Positions 3,925 to 5,081 of a DNA stretch of 5,081 nt are shown here, piece after piece. The DNA is taken from the NCBI GenBank assembly GCA_023131705.1, contig JAGLZG010000068.1:1-5081 (forward strand). The letters run 5' to 3'. The stretch's first letter is position 1, and each line of letters starts with the position of its first letter. The translations under genes and the position numbers were made by a program. The notes under the pieces are model-generated. The model was not told the DNA's origin and did not search any database. It saw only the letters and a program-made list of their open reading frames with translations. The DNA comes from Nanobdellota archaeon (GTDB taxonomy: Archaea; Nanobdellota; Nanobdellia; Woesearchaeales; B3-WOES).

Positions 3925-4996
3925 AAAACTCAGTCAGCTTCTTAGAAGAACTATTATATTCAATTATTGATGTTTTGCCTTCTTTGCCGCCTTCTATTCT
4001 TTTTATTGTTATGAATCTTGAGGTTTCCAGACTCTTTAGTTTTCTGTGAAAGCTCCTGTAGGAATCAGAGCCTCCTTTCTGCTGGTATATCTCAAATAAT
4101 TCTCCTGACTTTTTAGCAGGGTTTTCTTTTATTATTTCCAAAAGGAGCCTTGTCTGGGATTCCAAATCAGCGCTTTTCTTAATGCTGAAATCATCTATTT
4201 TCTGCAGAGCCTTGTTGGCATGCTCTATTTCTATTTTTTTGCATGATTCGTTTTCAGCAGCAATTCCTGCCTCTTTCATAAGGTGCAATCCTGTCCTTAT
4301 GTCCTTTGTCTCAAATGTTTTTTTAGAAATGACATCAAGGGCATCACTCTCAAAAACAGAGGGATAAAAGGCATAGTTAATTCTTTGCTTCAGGATATCT
4401 CTTGTCTCTTTGAGATCATAAGCCTGGAATTCAATTATATCTGCCCCTAATCTTGACCTTATTCTCTCATCAAGCTTTGAGAGCCATTCTTTATAGTTTG
4501 TTATAAGCAGTATTGTTTTTTTGTATATTTCCTCAAGCACAGTATATACAAAATCAAAATCTTCTATCTTATCTATCTCATCAAATGCAAAAACCACAGA
4601 TTTTTTATTGAGCATGTTTTTTATTATTGTAAAAAGCTCTTCTGTTCTTTTGTTTTGCGTGAATTTATAGCCCAGTTCTTCGCAAATCGCAACAATAATC
4701 TTAAAGGTTGTATTTTTCTGCCAGCAGTTTATATAGATTGGGATCACATCATCTGTCTCGTTTTCCAGATCCTTGAAAATGTATTTTATTGTTGCTGTTT
4801 TTCCTATTCCCGGCGTCCCGCATATCAAAAGATTTTTTCCTGTCCTGTCCTGAAGCAAAGGAGCAATGCATAATGCAATATACCTCTGCTGTTTTTCCCT
4901 GTAAGGCAAAATCTTTGGAATAAACTCTGTATCCAGGGCATCCTGGTTCTTAAAAATAGTCTGGTCAGAGTGAAGCATATCCTTGAATAGCACCAT
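3923..4996 (-). CDS. cdc6: Orc1/Cdc6-family replication initiator ATPase
   Basis: The protein has 357 residues, slightly short for the archaeal family but with every expected part. It opens with the lead-in IFKNQDALDTEFIPKILPYR (about 14-33), then Walker A GTPGIGKT (60-67), Walker B VFAFDEID (135-142), sensor 1 with N167 (LLITNYKE), the box VII Arg region RIRSRLG (178-184) and sensor 2 with R234 (KDIRTGLHLM). A winged-helix DNA-binding domain follows at about 275-350, ending in a beta wing (ITIKRIEGG). Proteins of this family bind origin recognition boxes and load the MCM helicase. The TATA box 27-28 bases before the ATG at 4996 supports this start rather than M7. Its base composition is clearly richer in G+C than the four genes to its left, which suggests that this is the native chromosomal gene. 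Archaea often keep several paralogues, so it need not be the main initiator. Confidence 0.93.
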   Translation of the reverse strand: MVLFKDMLHSDQTIFKNQDALDTEFIPKILPYREKQQRYIALCIAPLLQDRTGKNLLICGTPGIGKTATIKYIFKDLENETDDVIPIYINCWQKNTTFKIIVAICEELGYKFTQNKRTEELFTIIKNMLNKKSVVFAFDEIDKIEDFDFVYTVLEEIYKKTILLITNYKEWLSKLDERIRSRLGADIIEFQAYDLKETRDILKQRINYAFYPSVFESDALDVISKKTFETKDIRTGLHLMKEAGIAAENESCKKIEIEHANKALQKIDDFSIKKSADLESQTRLLLEIIKENPAKKSGELFEIYQQKGGSDSYRSFHRKLKSLETSRFITIKRIEGGKEGKTSIIEYNSSSKKLTEF

Positions 4997-5019
4997 AGAT
5001 TAAAATTAAAGAAGATTTG

Positions 5020-5027
5020 TTTATATA
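5020..5027 (-). promoter_or_regulatory. TATA box of cdc6
   Basis: TATATAAA on the minus strand is centred 27-28 bases before the ATG at 4996, predicting a leaderless mRNA. No repeated origin recognition boxes are seen in the 85 bases upstream of the gene that the window includes. Confidence 0.6.
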
Positions 5028-5033
5028 TTTTTC

Positions 5034-5081
5034 TTATTTTTGGATTATTTTTTTGCCATTCATGTATTTTTGCAGAACAGT
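5034..5081 (-). CDS. Possible 3' end of another minus-strand gene
   Basis: From the right edge, one minus-strand frame stays open for 15 codons and ends in TAA just before the cdc6 TATA box; the reading (TVLQKYMNGKKIIQK) looks like an ordinary protein C-terminus. Fifteen open codons are weak evidence, and another frame is open as well, so this is only a suggestion that a gene lies upstream of cdc6 in the same direction. Confidence 0.25.
   Translation of the reverse strand, partial: TVLQKYMNGKKIIQK

Noticed and set aside
4182..4873. Two plus-strand ORFs inside cdc6
   Set aside because: Both are antisense to the unambiguous Orc1/Cdc6 coding frame.

Overview
The window looks archaeal, AT-rich, and probably chromosomal. 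The evidence is an Orc1/Cdc6-type replication initiator at the right end and archaeal TATA boxes placed at a nearly constant distance before the start codons. The one Shine-Dalgarno-led gene has an archaeal-style GAGGTGAT. Small genes and low G+C fit a DPANN-like lineage such as Woesearchaeota or Pacearchaeota, but that placement is only a guess from general character.

Layout from left to right. Positions 1-675 hold no large gene but are densely organised. A 39-codon minus-strand ORF (158-277) has a strong Shine-Dalgarno sequence and is followed by an 8-bp GC-rich terminator-like hairpin (104-129). Its promoter is set in nested inverted repeats (296-353). Diverging from it on the plus strand is a TATA box followed by a G+C-richer, foldable, non-coding stretch ending in a T-run (about 395-501), a candidate small RNA. 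A plus-strand HNH nuclease gene follows (706-1623). Convergent to it, on the minus strand, are a coupled pair of small membrane proteins (2175-1957 and 1960-1664), a protein with TraB/ChaN-like motifs (2919-2269), a HEPN-domain putative RNase (3819-3091), and the Orc1/Cdc6 gene (4996-3923). The last 48 bases may carry the 3' end of another minus-strand gene.

For all five genes or operons with a clear TATA box close by (HNH, membrane pair, TraB-like, HEPN, Cdc6), the box centre lies 26-28 bp upstream of one particular ATG. Transcription would therefore start at or within a base or two of the start codon, so these mRNAs are probably leaderless. This pattern moves the likely starts of the HNH and TraB-like genes downstream of the longest ORF. 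The 39-codon ORF is the exception, with a leader of about 29 nt and a Shine-Dalgarno sequence.

The HNH, small membrane, TraB-like and HEPN genes sampled at roughly 23-28% G+C, against roughly 32-47% in sampled lines of cdc6 and about 42-45% in the candidate RNA. A DNA nuclease, an RNase-type HEPN protein and small membrane proteins next to a replication initiator look like acquired defence or conflict cargo beside a native chromosomal gene. How these genes would work together cannot be read from the sequence. Each main gene has its own promoter, so they may be independent units rather than one system.
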